Numbered from the stretch's first letter, positions 46,150 through 58,351 are shown. The stretch: DNA of 64,000 bases from Pyrenochaeta sp. MPI-SDFR-AT-0127 (GCA_020747015.1 JAGTJM010000005.1:620001-684000), one strand, 5' to 3'. Program-made: numbers and translations. The notes: generated from the sequence alone by a model not told the origin.

Positions 46150-47280
46150 CTACTTCCTCTTACCTCTCAACCACTCGCCTGCCCGCTTGGCACAATTCGT
46201 AGCCTCCTGATCGAAACCTACTACACTCCCAATGGCCAAGATATCATGGGGTACATGCTTCTCAACATCGAGGGTGACATCATTCCCTTGAGACTTCATC
46301 TTCTCATACCATTCCGTATCGTCATAGTACAAGACCTCCCTGCCTCCAGTATTGACCCATAGCGGGACTTGGGTCTTGAAGGTCCTGTTCTTATGTGATA
46401 TATATGGTTGATTGAGAGATTGTGGACCGGGGAGGCCGGCATAGGCATGGGTGCCCCAATGTGTAAAGGGTGGGGAGAGGAAGTCTGTTGTGTAATGGTC
46501 GTTGTCGTACACAAAGGATGCGGATGTATCGGCGGGGTCGATCCAAGGAGACCAGAGAAGGGTGGCTGAAGGATTGGGCAAGCCGAGATCCAAGCCGTGT
46601 TCGGCAAGGTAGCGGAGGAGCGAGATGGCAAGGTTTCCGCCAGCAGAGTCGCCGGAGAGAATAATGTCCTTTGGCGCGATGGCGAGCTCGTTGACCAGGT
46701 AGAGGTAGCTGGTCAAGCTGTCTTGCAGGGCGGCGGGAAAAGGGTTCGACTCTGTGGAGGCGGGGAGCGTGGACAGGCGGTATTGTGGGCACAGGACATG
46801 GGTGGCGGTCGAATGCCTGAGGAACTTGTTTGCCATGTAGCCCGAGGCTGCTGTGCGGCCATCGCCAATGACAAAAGCGCCGCCGTGGATGTGCAGTATG
46901 ACGGTGATGTTGCTCCTGTCGGATGCCGTGCTCAAGGGTGCGGGAAACCACGTCGCGCCAATCTTGACTGGGTGGACGTCTGGATTGCTCTTCAGCGGGC
47001 CCGTGTACAAGTTGTCGTCTGCAGGCTCGATGGTGACGAAGCGCTCCTTCTCGGCGCCCGGTGCAAGTGGAAGGGGTGTCGCGACCTGGACGCGCGCCAC
47101 ATGTTGCACTGCTGAGAAGAGGACGCGCATGCAGATTGCCTGGCGGAAAGTCCACTCGGGGTGCTGGCGGCCGTAGCGGACGAGATACTTGACCAGGAAG
47201 ACGGGCAGACGAGCGAGCTCAAAGCCCAGGGCGGCAGCAAGGTAAAGACCCTTCACAGGCTGGTAGGCGAGTACAGCCAT
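46150..47280 (-). CDS. Alpha/beta-hydrolase esterase/lipase of the hormone-sensitive lipase class
   Basis: A single exon of 376 residues. It has the HGG oxyanion-hole motif (HIHGGAFVIGD, 131-140) and nucleophile Ser212 in GDSAGGNLA. The acid residue probably lies near EVLYYDDTEWY and the His in EKHVPHDI. The N-terminal 30 residues (LYLAAALGFELARLPVFLV) are hydrophobic and may anchor it to the ER or lipid droplets. The class hydrolyses short and medium acyl esters; some fungal members work on secondary-metabolite esters. Substrate unknown. Confidence 0.88.
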   Translation of the reverse strand: MAVLAYQPVKGLYLAAALGFELARLPVFLVKYLVRYGRQHPEWTFRQAICMRVLFSAVQHVARVQVATPLPLAPGAEKERFVTIEPADDNLYTGPLKSNPDVHPVKIGATWFPAPLSTASDRSNITVILHIHGGAFVIGDGRTAASGYMANKFLRHSTATHVLCPQYRLSTLPASTESNPFPAALQDSLTSYLYLVNELAIAPKDIILSGDSAGGNLAISLLRYLAEHGLDLGLPNPSATLLWSPWIDPADTSASFVYDNDHYTTDFLSPPFTHWGTHAYAGLPGPQSLNQPYISHKNRTFKTQVPLWVNTGGREVLYYDDTEWYEKMKSQGNDVTLDVEKHVPHDILAIGSVVGFDQEATNCAKRAGEWLRGKRK

Positions 47281-47959
47281 GGCGCAGAAGATGCAATGCT
47301 AGCATGGGCCGTCCCAGCGTGCAGAGGAGAGTGAATCGTCATGCCTGCGGCAATTGCGTCTTGGAGGCAGGCGGTTGTCGACTGTTGTGTAGCCAAGTTT
47401 GGACTGGGCCGAGGTGATCAACTTGGCAACTGCCGTGGGCCGCTTTGGGAATGGACGCGGTGCTTATTATTCTGCTACTGTGCTTGGGTTCCCGTGCGTT
47501 GAAACCAATAGTCCACCTTGCAACCCCGACAGTAATTGATTCTCTCGCATTCTCATCTTTACCCGTTGTAGACTCTCTACCGACCTATCATTATTTCTGA
47601 ATTTATCTCAATGCCTCCTGCAACAGGTCGCGTGGCCGTCATCATGTCCTCCTGCATGTTGCGGCCTCAAGAATATCCTTCTTTTTTCCGGACCACCGCC
47701 AGATATGATGAACAGTCAGCACACGGGCTCACCTCTTAAGCTCTGTTTCATGCTCATCCCCCTCTCTCAGCTGCACGCCTCATTTTGTGTGGTGGACCTG
47801 CACAGGTGCTATAAGTGCCCTCGTCCAGGCCGTTCTGTTCCAGTGCTTCATCACATGACCTTAGACATCATAACCTGGTTGTCTACTCGCTTCACCTCGA
47901 TTTCTCAGCCTCCGCTCAGCAGTATCAGGCAAGCTTCTCAAAGGCGGCGTACAGCCTCT
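47281..47959. promoter_or_regulatory. Divergent promoter between esterase and rhodopsin-domain genes
   Basis: About 680 bases between divergent starts. The reading frame of the next gene stays open upstream of its chosen start to about 47705, so a longer N-terminus is possible. No site recognised. Confidence 0.45.
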
Positions 47960-49500
47960 ATGGCTGATCGAGCGAGTATCCTGAACTTTGTATCATGGGT
48001 ACTGCTCGCAGTGGTCGTGTGCGCACTCGTGTCACGCTGTGCTGTAAAGCTATCAACGAGGACAAGCCAAAGGAGATTTGCTTTGGACGATGTCTTCATT
48101 GCACTTGCTGCGGTCAGTGACGCATGCTTTTTGGTTCTCGCATCTTGTTAACATGAACAGCTATGTAGCTTCGGGCAGACAATAGCAGTCTCAGTCGAGA
48201 CGGCAAACGCCTTGGGGCAGCACTACAAGGACCTCAACCCTAGTCAGGTAGACATTTACCTCAAAGTGAGCCCACTTCACTGCACACTGAAACCTCGCGT
48301 GACTGACAGTGGCAGACTCAGTATGCCGCTAGCATGCTATACGTTGCCAATGTTGGTTGCTCGTGCATCTCAGTCTGCCTTGTGGTCAGGAAAATGCTTC
48401 CTGGTATCGTGGCGAATTATTCAGCACTCGTACTTGCTTGCTTTTGCGGTATCTGGACAGTGTCTGGAGTCCTTGTGTCCGCATTTCCATGTGATTTGCC
48501 AGCCCCTTGGGACTTTCTAAGGGGGAACAAGTGTTACAATCTTGAAGCTTTCGGTAATTACATTGGCACCACTAACCTTGCGATTGAATTTCTCCTCATC
48601 GCAATACCCCTTTTCATCTGGAACGTTCGTCTATCCGCGAAAAGGAGGGCTTCTGTGTCTATGGTCTTTCTTGCTCGATTGTGGTTAGTATCTATGCGCG
48701 AGAGGCTTGCAAAATAACTGTGCTAATAATTAGCCCATAGTATCATCGCTGCGCTCAGCGCACATCTCTATTTCTTCAACTCTTTCGGACGCGACGACTA
48801 CACCTACGGCTGCTGGGCCTCGGTTCTCTGCCAACAGATTGCGCAAAACTTCTCCGTCATTAGTGCATGCCTACCTTGTCTTCATCCCTTCATCCACGGT
48901 ATCTTGGCTCGCACCACAGAGCTTGAAACAATAAATATTAAATATAGTATACCTCCGCGTATCCAACAGTTGTTGGTGGGAAGGGCGACTAGTTTTGACT
49001 CTACAAGGTCTGGGTCATCGCGTGCATCTATAACCCATTTCGCCAGAGAGGCGGAAGAGCCTTACTGCCGCCCACTCGCCACATATGGTTTCGACCAATC
49101 CTCGACGCATGTACACTCACAATCAGTTATGCGATTTCCTGCCAATGTTGCGAGGCCTGTCTTCACATCAGCTCCGCCTGACAACGTCTTCAATCGCCGC
49201 ATCGAAATGCCTCGATCACGTCCCGTAACATCATCCTCGAGTATAGCTTCCATAGAATTGCCTAGCCATCTTGGCGAGTGCGGCGTTTTACCTATCATGT
49301 ATTGGGATTCGGAGAGTAATATCTCCGACAGCTCAAGGAGGAGCACTCCTTTGAGGCATCCAACCGCAGAGTACATTTTCAACAGATCGATGGTTATTTC
49401 TGTTCCGGAAGAGATGCATTTGTACGACGATGGCATCAAGCAATTTGCTCCGCCGGTACCATCTCCGAGATTGGCAACACGTACCCCACGTGCCTTTTAA
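47960..49500 (+). CDS. Fungal rhodopsin-domain integral membrane protein
   Basis: Four exons, 47960-48112, 48161-48265, 48316-48683 and 48741-49500, give 461 residues. The start MADRASILNFVSWVLL directly precedes the first helix. About seven hydrophobic segments follow in the first 300 residues, with the family landmarks DDVFIALAA, ALGQHYKDL near the first loop, and CFCGIWTVSGVLVSAF. A conserved cysteine pair (FPCDLP, NKCYNLEAFG) lies in an outer loop. The C-terminal 150 residues are disordered and Ser/Arg-rich (RATSFDSTRSGSSRAS). Members of this family are common in Pleosporales, and most have no known ligand; the domain is not light-sensing rhodopsin in the strict sense. Confidence 0.82.
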
Positions 49501-51050
49501 TCCCTTCTAATATGCGAGCAAGAAGTCTCACGGCGTGTAAGGCTCGACTCCAATCCGTCACTCTTTTCATGCTCACACCACAGAATAGGTACTACATTTC
49601 ACAGTCACCAATTGCTCACAAGATGTGTGGCTCTCTCTCGCTCCATAATCATATACAGTCGCTATTGAACAATGTGTAATCATGGCAGTAAAGCAGTTTT
49701 GTGGACGCCTCCCCACACTTTCAATTAGTGCTCATAAAGTTTCCCCATTGAGAATGACCAGAGCCTGATGAGAAAATTTCAGATGGGCCCGGATATAGCG
49801 CCCGCGCCTTCCGAATTTATCAACTTACAGTCTGCTTCGTATGCTCTTAGTTAAGGAGTTTCGCACACGAAGGGCACTACTTGCAATTCGAGCGCGAAAC
49901 ACTTGAGACTCTTTCTGCATGAGGCCAAGACCTTCGTTCTCCGATTGAACTTTAACCTGTGAGCCGTGTTCGGACACCGAATGATGCATGCACGGTCGAT
50001 GGACAGCGCACCCTCTCCAGATCGCGATGACTCCACGAAAACTCAATGTTAATTTTCAATTGTAATCATCGATTGCGACACCAATTTAGTAACGGAGATC
50101 ATTAGAGCATGATGGCCAATAAATCTCGAGGCTAAAGACGTGAAGCATTTACGTAGGCTTGCGATTCTAATACAACTTTCCATTTTTCATCACATCTACA
50201 ATTCATTCGATCATGCGGCTCAATGCAGCGTCTTCAACTGACACTTGTGCTCCATCTAGTGTCTTGAAACAAGTCTGGCAGTGTCGACCACGCGTCTATC
50301 AATGTGACCATCTCGAAATAGCAAAAGGTGGTTGGTTTCAGCAACCTAGTCCGTCCAACACCATCGTTCACGTAACTGAGCAGATAGTTGACATTAATAA
50401 TTCAGTGGCTTAAGTCCTTCGAAAATTTCTTTACTTTTGTGTACCTTGTGTCTTTCTCCTCAATTATGCCCAAGGGCTCTCCATCGCTCGGAAGAATAAT
50501 GCTGGGGGCGTTTTGAAAAGCAGTGAGCTGGAAGCTAAAATAGTAGTCAAATACAGGTCAAATAATTTTGCTCCCGCAATACTTTATGCTGTCTAGCTTC
50601 TCATCGCGGTCGTGCACACACTCGTGAGATAGTAATGCTACCTTTAACGCCAAAAAAAGGCAATTTTTAGAGGTGCTTTCGTCACAAGCTGTGAAGATCG
50701 CGGGGTATGCCCATATCATGACTGTGCCTATACAGTACTAGTACAGATCGATTAAAGAGGTGTTGGCCAACGATAATTTCCCTGTCCCACTCTCGCCATT
50801 TCCCCCAGCCTCTTAAGTGGTCAAATGCTGGACTTATCGTTAATACTACTAAGGTAAATTCGATGGGCTGGTGGAGGGAGTCGAAAGAGTATATGTGACT
50901 GTTGACTGTGTTTTCGTATGCCTAAATTGTCGTGTCGTTAATGGTGACGCTACCCAGAGTGTTGTGGTAGAAAGCTTGCATTCGAGGAAATTTGACCTGC
51001 AGGAATTGTATGAACGAGCTTGTGCCGCTCGTCGCCAAACATAAAGCATC
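49501..51050. other. Intergenic, 1.5 kb, no gene supported
   Basis: The 3' flanks of two convergent genes. Short frames only, none recognisable. Confidence 0.55.
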
Positions 51051-54000
51051 TCAGCCTTTCGAATTCCCACTGTCGAACCCTCTGTCTAGTTTCTTGAGTG
51101 CCTCCTCTGCTTCTACTGCCCTCTCTTCCCCACCTCTTAATCCTTGCACTCGTGGTAAATCCCGCATGACCTGCTGTACAAGATCTTCCAAGGCTTTGGG
51201 ATCTTTCATTCCTACTTCAATCTTGCCTTTACCATTTACAATATCCCGGGAAGATAAAGACTGGGGCTGGGGCTGGGGCTGACGTTTCCGGAGCATAACT
51301 TGGCCTTTGCTATCCATGTAAGTCTCATAACCCTGCTGGTCGAGCACCTCATCAGGCACACGGACATTGACAGGGATTTTGGCTTCTCCAGAAGCGTTTG
51401 TCGAGGTAGGTGTAGTCGCTTTGGCTTTAGTATCCTGGTTGTACCGCTCAAGGGCACGTATGCGATCTTGGTTGTCCTTGTTGCCTTCCATGAGGAAGCG
51501 GAGGCACATGATGGCATGTTCGCGGATGTAGGGATTGTGCTCATCGTAGGAACAACAGTTGAGCACCGCTTCGATACCACCAAGTGGTCGTATTTGATCT
51601 TGTACATGTTTGTTTTTCCAAACTAATGAGCTCAGAACCAGGACTGCCAGCTTCTTAAGATTGCGCCATTCGAAGTCTGAAGGCTCATCTGCAGCTTCAT
51701 CCATGTAGGGGCGAGGTGATGGTGAGGCAGGAGGTGGTAAAAATGACTCAACTGATGTGGCAGTCGTGTCATAAGGGCGTTCAACAGCGACAGGTTGTGG
51801 TTGCGTTTGCTGTTGAAAATACTCCTGGTGCTGCTGTGTGGTGGTGTTGATCTCTGTAGGTGCAACAGGCATTGGTGCATGAGCAACATCCCTCAATGGA
51901 GGGACAGATAGTTGACCCTTGGGAATAGCAGCATCCAATTCCTTCAATAGCGTCACCAGCTCATTGGCAATCTCCCAGTTGCTCAACATTCTCTTCCATG
52001 TCTCATGTTCGGTTAGAATTGCAAAGAATTCTAGGTACTGATATACGCCTTCATACATGCGCTCCATATCCCAGAGATTCAGCGGGAAGTCCTCAGGCTG
52101 TGCGTGGCCGGCACGAATTTGACCTTGTAGAAAAATCAGGGCGCAAGTTTGGGGGATGATATGGCGGCGAAACTCAGTGAGAAGGAAGTTGACCATATGC
52201 ACATCACCTTGGTCAACCTTGGGAGGGTTCACCTTAATGCTACCCTTGCTAGGTTGTGATCGTGCCTGCCTAGCGCGGAAGATATTTGTGAGAAGCTTCA
52301 TAATGACGGCTTGAGCTGGCGAGATAATGTCCTTGGATCTGCTTGAGTTAGCTAGATCTGAGCAATCAGAACAATAAACATACTCAGACTCCCTAAAAGC
52401 ATGATATGCAAATGGCAGTAGCTGGTTTGCGAGGATTGCCTCCATGATTTTGACCATGAACTTGAAGTATAGCTCCTCTTCCCTCAAATCCCAAGCCGCT
52501 ACGAAGATTAACAATTCGCGCAATAAGTTTCGGCCGTTATCCTGAGCAAGAAGTAGATGGCATCGCACACCGTGCATGCTTCTCACGCTACTGAAAATTG
52601 TAGCGTCAGAATGATATCCTGGCTGTCCTTCTGTTGGCTCTACGATGCCTGCCATGATGATCATAGGCAACACTTCGATCTCAGTTGGTCCCAAAATGAG
52701 CGGTACATCGGTAAGAAGACCTCGCCCTTCGTCTCCAGGAATGTCATCGTAGTCGTCATCATTGTCATCGTCATCCTCCGGCGGAGGAGAAGTAGGAGAG
52801 GCTACATCACTGATTAGCCCTGATGGACGGTCGGGGTCTGGCTCCAGACGCTTTAGAAGATCTTCTTTGCCATTTTGCAGTATCTCTGCACCGAAGGATG
52901 GCGGGTATGTCACACGGAAATCGATCTCACCTGCCGGGGACGACGGCTTGATCCTGGGATCTAGCAACGAGTCATCTGTTGCTGATTGTGTGGCCATGTT
53001 CTCGTCCACGACGGGAGACACCTGCTGATTAAGTGTCGAGCCATCTGGGTAAACGGCAATTGATGACCGCATCCTGTCCACTTCCACTTGAAGCTGATTG
53101 ATGCTTTTGGCAAGTGCCTGTACACTTTCTTCGTTCCTAGCGTGCTGATCGACAACTTTCCGGTACGTGGTAGACTGAGTGATTTGATCACGGTACCTGG
53201 CCACAACATCGGCATACAGCATGTTCCATTTCTACGGAAATTAGCAGTTGCATTGCCTTGTGTAATGGTAACATACGTTCTTCTCTTCCTCGCTCATCGT
53301 CTGCCACCGCCTTCTGCACTCGGCGGCAATTTCATTGGCACCAGCTTTCACGCCTTGTTGCACTAAAGATTTCTTGACTTCATTGCCTGTCTCACCAATG
53401 TAGAGTAAGAAAGGCGAGGATGCAGGCTGTTGTGGGATTTTGAACGTGTCCAAGCTACGGGGCGCGTGAGTTGGAAGCGAAGACTCATCTAGCCCTGGAT
53501 CCTGACTCTGACTCTGGTGTGAGAACTCATCCATTTTGTACTTCATGTCAGCGAAGTTGGGCAGCTCGTTGTCTAGGTGACTATCAAAAAGTTCAATCCA
53601 CAGCATGAGTTTTCTTTGCTCATTGCGTGCAATCAGATTGTTGAGAAACTGAAGACAGGTAATGAGGAGCTTCTTGTATGCATTGATGACGCCTTGCCAC
53701 TTGTCCTCGTCCTGTGTGCCTGCTTCGCCATCGTAGCCCCTCGCTGTGACACGCACGCAGACATTGACTAGGGCGAAAATATCCTTGTCAAAGAGTCTCT
53801 CGGCACTTAGGTTCTGGACCTTGTCACCACAGACCTGCACATTTCGTGCAATACACACGAGTTGGTTCAGCCTCTCGAGATCTCTGAGTAAGGTTGGTGA
53901 GTAACTGGCTATCAGCGGGCCGGAAAGGCCCTCATACTCGGGCGCGGAAGGGTCTGGCGCGGCGAAGCAGCGGCGCTCGAGCGAGGGTATAGCCGCCTTG

Positions 54001-54569
54001 AGGACTGTGGCGAGGTCATCCCAGAAGGCTCTCGAGAGCCCCAGTTCTTCGCGCAGGTCAAGGTTCCTACGCGTGTCGTCGAGCGTCTTCTTAACTACGT
54101 CACGCTCCAGCATGCGCAGTGCGTCGTCGCGAATATAGCCCGGATTACGGAAGTGGACAGCATAGGGTCCGAGTGCAAGGCGCAGACGTGTGAGGTAGGG
54201 TTTCGCAGAGGCGCCATTTGCGCTGTTGTGACTCTCCGCCATGCTCTCGGTGCCGTCGACGCTTGCGTTGGCACTGTTTTGGCGCGAGTCACAGTCCATA
54301 TCCGCACTGGAGCCAGCAGGCCGGTCCCACTCAGTCCACAGCCAATTCTCAGCAACCAGCGAGCGGTATACCCATACGCGAATGGGGGCGGGCGACCGAA
54401 GAATACGGAAAAGGCTGTTGGAGGCCAGCTTCTCCGCAATGCTGTGAAATTGCGCCAGCGCGATGGGTGCAAAAGCCAAGTCCGTCGCGCTGTTGACAGG
54501 CGAGAGTGTGGGTGTGAGCGACCTGGATGGCCAAGAGTGCGTCGACGCAGAGCTGTTGGATATAGCCAT
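51051..54569 (-). CDS. CTR86: Ataxin-10/Ctr86-like protein with an internal HMG-like box
   Basis: Three exons, 53277-54569, 52384-53231 and 51051-52338, give 1142 residues. The last intron is 45 nt, a multiple of three with no stop, but has a full GTATGT, GCTAAC and CAG set, so it is treated as an intron. The first part is helical/armadillo-like (LQFLNNLIARNEQRKLMLW). Around residues 408-470 there is an HMG-box-like segment (SPFLLYIGETG, GANEIAAECRRRWQTMSEEE, then NKWNMLYADVVARYRDQI). The C-terminal Ataxin-10 domain carries HNPYIREHAIMCLRFLMEG and NKDNQDRIRALE. The C-terminal tail has a PQPQ run. Yeast Ctr86 is linked to copper transport. The start at 54569 is preferred over 54629. Confidence 0.83.
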
Positions 54570-55107
54570 GGGCGGCGTTGACAGCAAAACTTTTTGGTGA
54601 CATTCGGTCATAACGCCCCACCCAAACACTTAACCCCGCCTTGGACACACAGCCACAGAGGCGCACCGAGCATGAAGCGTCACGTGAACTAACGTGCCGA
54701 GTGAAAACACACTACAGCGTGGCAGAATAAAGGCTGATTAAGCTGCATTGTGCATGAACATTTGTAAACTTGCCAAACAATCATTGTATAGAGCATACAT
54801 AATCGCGCCAGGCATGAGCTGCCAAGCCAGCCAGTCACGTCAGAGAGCCCCACTAGTTATCAATCTTGGAACGAATGTAATGTGAGACTGGATACATGGG
54901 ATAGTATCTCTCACGGGCATAAATTGTTCCATGTGCCACCCCCCCATGTCCTCATCACCTTTAACGGCTTCAAGCTTCAAGCTTCAATCCACAGAACGCG
55001 CTTGACATGGCTCCGCTGGCGCAGGTGACACGGTAGGCTCGGCCCACGCCAACAAAGGTCAAAAGACAAAAGGCCGAGAATCAGAGAATGCGACTTTGCC
55101 AAAGAAT
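54570..55107. promoter_or_regulatory. Upstream region of the Ataxin-10-like gene
   Basis: About 540 bases with a GCTTCAA unit repeated three times (54967-54987). The URI-type gene that ends at 55108 has its 3' end here. No gene seen. Confidence 0.5.
54967..54987. repeat. 7-bp tandem repeat GCTTCAA x3
   Basis: Three perfect copies lie about 400 bp upstream of the Ataxin-10-like start codon. Confidence 0.85.
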
Positions 55108-56946
55108 CTACAACCCGTCGGCCTTCAACCTCGCAGCCCGGAATCGGCTCACTTTTTTTGTGTTTCCATCTTCGTCGATTACATGTCTCTCTTCATTCTC
55201 TGTCGTGGGTTTAAAGCCGCCCTGCTGCTGAATGAACTTGTTCCGTGCTTTGTGGAATTCAGCTTGAATCTCGCGATGTAACGCGATAGGGTTGAACTCA
55301 TCAGGGGCCACGGGCTGCGACGATGAAGGAACATGCTCAGTTATGGTATTGGCTAGAGTTCGACCGCTAGGTCCAGTGGGCACAGGTCGGATTGCGGCAA
55401 ATCGGTCTGTAGGTAGCATCGGTGAAAGATGACTTGATCCAACGCCCGATTCTGTCGGTTTGGAAACTTTTGCACGTTTACCAGCCTCTGTTGATACCTG
55501 AAATGTGGCAGAGGACCGCTCAATGGTAGTATCTGTGATTGTCGACGCTGCCTTGTCCAATAGGTGGTTAGGTTTGGCGGTAACCTGTCTTGATGACATG
55601 AATTGAGATACATCAACATCCTCAGCAAAACGAACACCCTTCTGCAATCCAGCATGATTTTTACTGTTCAATGAGGTCGGCTTAGATACATCTAAAGATT
55701 GATCGAATTGGTCATCATTTGGTATAGGCATCGTGCGAATGTCACCAACGTGTTCTGCAAGGGGGGAGGCGTCTGGCTGAGGTCCAATATTTTGAAGCAT
55801 GCGAGCATTTAGCTGCTGCTCCAGTTTCAACATACGGTTTCGATATTGTTCAGTAACAACAGGTGTGGTACTGCGGCCATAGTCATCCTCCTCTTCGTCG
55901 TCGTCGTTATCATCTTCTGAGTTGTAACCATCATAATCGTTGTCGCTGTCATCATCATCCGAATAAGATACTGTAGGACGATCAAGATCAAGCTCAGCAA
56001 CAATCTGGCCAACCTCGGAAAGACCATACTGCAGCATCTGTCTTCGCAACTCGGCATCTTCCGGTGACTCGCCTTGGGGGATGATCGGGTAGGATGCAAC
56101 CATGTTGTTATCATTGTCAAGCTCAATGACTTTTGTCCCGCTACTGAAGTTGGCTGCTGCAAGGTCGTCGTTGTAGCCGTGCAACTCCAATGGCGACTTG
56201 GTTGGAGGTCCATCATCGACAACTTCGGCGGACGACACAGATTTTGGCGTAATAGACTCGGTACTGGCACCCTGTGAGGGTTCTAAGGTTGCTTTTTTTG
56301 ATACAGAGCCGGTCGCGGCAGTTGTCGTTCCAGCACTAGGTGGTATTGGAGAAATTGACAAAGGCTCTTTCAATGCCGGTTCAAGGGCTACCTCCTTCTT
56401 TTTTCCAAATTTTTGTAACCCAGCCTTGCGCAAGACTTCAACAACCTCAGCTGCACTCTCTCCGGTCTGATTGATCGAGCTCGAGACTTCATTCCCCTCT
56501 GCATCCAGCTCTTCCTCGATGTCCATCATTGGCAGGCCCTCTTCGTTCTCCATGCCGGGCTCAAGTAGGACATCGACACCAGCAAGCTGCTTTTCAGCGG
56601 AATTGAGCTGCTTTTCGATAGTAGCACTATTTTGCTGAACATAGTCAATGCGTCTAGTGAGTAAGTCTACGACAACATTACCACTGCGTTTGTTCTGCTT
56701 GTCTTTGCCAAGCAGATCCTCGACCTCCCCCTCCTTGAGCAAAGTGCCGTTAAGCTTAAGAGCTATTTCACGTATGTGTGAGGGTGAGGAATCTCGCGCA
56801 GTTTGTATTTCATCTTTGAGCATCTGGTACTCGGCCTCCCAAGTCGCCCAATGGGACATGGCTGTTCGGAGCTTTTCGACATTCTCCTGGAGTTGAACAC
56901 GGCGACGCTCGATGCATTCAAGCGAGTCTTGGGTAGAGGCCACCAT
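55108..56946 (-). CDS. URI/Bud27-type unconventional prefoldin protein
   Basis: A single exon of 612 residues from MVASTQDSLECIERRR; an ATG at 57003 would add 19 residues. The N-terminal 150 residues are a prefoldin-like coiled coil (LQENVEKLRTAMSHWATWE, NSATIEKQLNSAEKQLAG). Long acidic, disordered stretches follow, with many Asp runs (SDDDDSDNDYDGYNSEDDND). The last 60 residues form the conserved C-terminal block ending KKVSRFRAARLKADGL, found in Bud27/URI. These proteins bind the shared RNA polymerase subunit Rpb5 and assist polymerase assembly and translation control. The gene is divergent from TFB3, another Pol II factor. Confidence 0.82.
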   Translation of the reverse strand: MVASTQDSLECIERRRVQLQENVEKLRTAMSHWATWEAEYQMLKDEIQTARDSSPSHIREIALKLNGTLLKEGEVEDLLGKDKQNKRSGNVVVDLLTRRIDYVQQNSATIEKQLNSAEKQLAGVDVLLEPGMENEEGLPMMDIEEELDAEGNEVSSSINQTGESAAEVVEVLRKAGLQKFGKKKEVALEPALKEPLSISPIPPSAGTTTAATGSVSKKATLEPSQGASTESITPKSVSSAEVVDDGPPTKSPLELHGYNDDLAAANFSSGTKVIELDNDNNMVASYPIIPQGESPEDAELRRQMLQYGLSEVGQIVAELDLDRPTVSYSDDDDSDNDYDGYNSEDDNDDDEEEDDYGRSTTPVVTEQYRNRMLKLEQQLNARMLQNIGPQPDASPLAEHVGDIRTMPIPNDDQFDQSLDVSKPTSLNSKNHAGLQKGVRFAEDVDVSQFMSSRQVTAKPNHLLDKAASTITDTTIERSSATFQVSTEAGKRAKVSKPTESGVGSSHLSPMLPTDRFAAIRPVPTGPSGRTLANTITEHVPSSSQPVAPDEFNPIALHREIQAEFHKARNKFIQQQGGFKPTTENEERHVIDEDGNTKKVSRFRAARLKADGL

Positions 56947-57263
56947 CTCTAAAATTGGGAGGAGCGAGTGGGGGTGAAGAAGGCTGATGATGAGTTCGCA
57001 CAAAGAGCAACGAATGTGGCCGGCTTGGCGACTGGCCCCACTTAGGATCGGTGCAACTCACAATGCTCGCAAAACGGGCTACTGTGAAAGGCAATCTAGC
57101 GTTGTTTACCTTTTTGGCATGTCGTTTCCAGACTGATTACGCGTGAGTAGCATACCGAGCCTGCTACTCCGCGAAGCCATTCAAGTTGGCTTAGTCATCG
57201 TCGACGCTCGACGTGTAGCTATCTATAACGTCAAGCTTCACACGCCGTGGCCTCACCTCCGTC
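56947..57263. promoter_or_regulatory. Short divergent promoter between URI-type and TFB3 genes
   Basis: Only 317 bases separate the two start codons, so the genes likely share regulatory DNA. No motif assigned. Confidence 0.5.
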
Positions 57264-58351
57264 ATGTCAAAGCAGTCCACCCGCGCGGATGGCGCGTCCA
57301 CAAAGCGTCTTACCGAAGATGGCGGTGCGTCACACCTCTCCAAGTTCCTTTACGGCTTATCTTTGCACCCTCCGGTGTGTTCTCGTTCTCTCGCTGACTC
57401 GCCCTCAGACATTTGCCCCGTGTGCAAATCGTCGCGTTACCTCAACCCCAACATGAGGTTCAAGGTCAACCCAGAATGCTATCATAAGATGTGTGAATCA
57501 TGCGTGGAACGAATATTCAATTCGGGGCCTGCGCCATGTCCCATCGCTGGATGCGCCAGGACACTGAGGCGTATCGGCTTCAAGACGCAGACATTCGAAG
57601 ATCTCAAAGTCGAGAGAGAGGTGGACATCCGGAAGCGGGTCATGAGCGCGTGAGTTCACTCATCTTTGACATGCCGTGTATCTCTAACACGCCCCTCTCT
57701 AGAATGAGCAAGAAGGAGGACGACTTCGAGACGCTCAGAGATTACAACGACTACCTCGAACAAGTTGAAGAGATCACATGGAATCTAATTCTCAAGGTTG
57801 ATGTCGAAGCAACCGAGAGCCGATTACGGCGCTGGGAAGAACATCAGAAAGCGGAGCTCCACCCTGGAGCGTTGAGACGCGAGCCTGACTCTATACCCAC
57901 TGATCACCTTGTTCTCAAAAAAGGTGTTGTACAGAGACGGGCCCCAAATGCTTCGTCTGGAAACATATTAGATTCCTCTAGGAGTAGAGACAGCGAAGAC
58001 AAAGGCTTTATCTTCCACGGGCTCAAAAAACGCGTTGCGCCACCCAAAGAAGACCCCTTTGACCCCATGAATGGCTGGGACATAATTCCACAATACTATG
58101 TACTACAGGACGAGTATGAGGTGGATTGGTATCAAACCCTGAAGAAGGACCCCGTACACCGAGTTGCAATGTGGGACGTTGGAGTTTACGCTAATCAGGC
58201 ATTACGCGAAGCATTTGGCGGCTTTGCGATTTTTATTGAGGACGAAATCAACGCAAGAAGTTTGCCTTTTATGGATGCTGACATTAGCACGAACCAGGTG
58301 GTACATCCAACTGGAGGTGTAACAGATGTCGGCATGGACAGTGTATTCTAG
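57264..58351 (+). CDS. TFB3: Tfb3/MAT1, TFIIH CDK-activating kinase assembly factor
   Basis: Three exons, 57264-57324, 57409-57649 and 57703-58351, give 316 residues. The first intron is 84 nt and stays in frame, so an unspliced reading would wrongly insert 28 residues before the RING finger. Spliced, the RING finger reads DICPVCKSSRYLNPNM, then VNPECYHKMCESCVERIF and CPIAGC. A coiled-coil MAT1 domain follows (EDDFETLRDYNDYLEQVEE). The C-terminal part has the conserved WDIIPQYYVLQDEYEVDW region. Tfb3 links the cyclin-dependent kinase Kin28/Ccl1 to core TFIIH. Confidence 0.92.
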
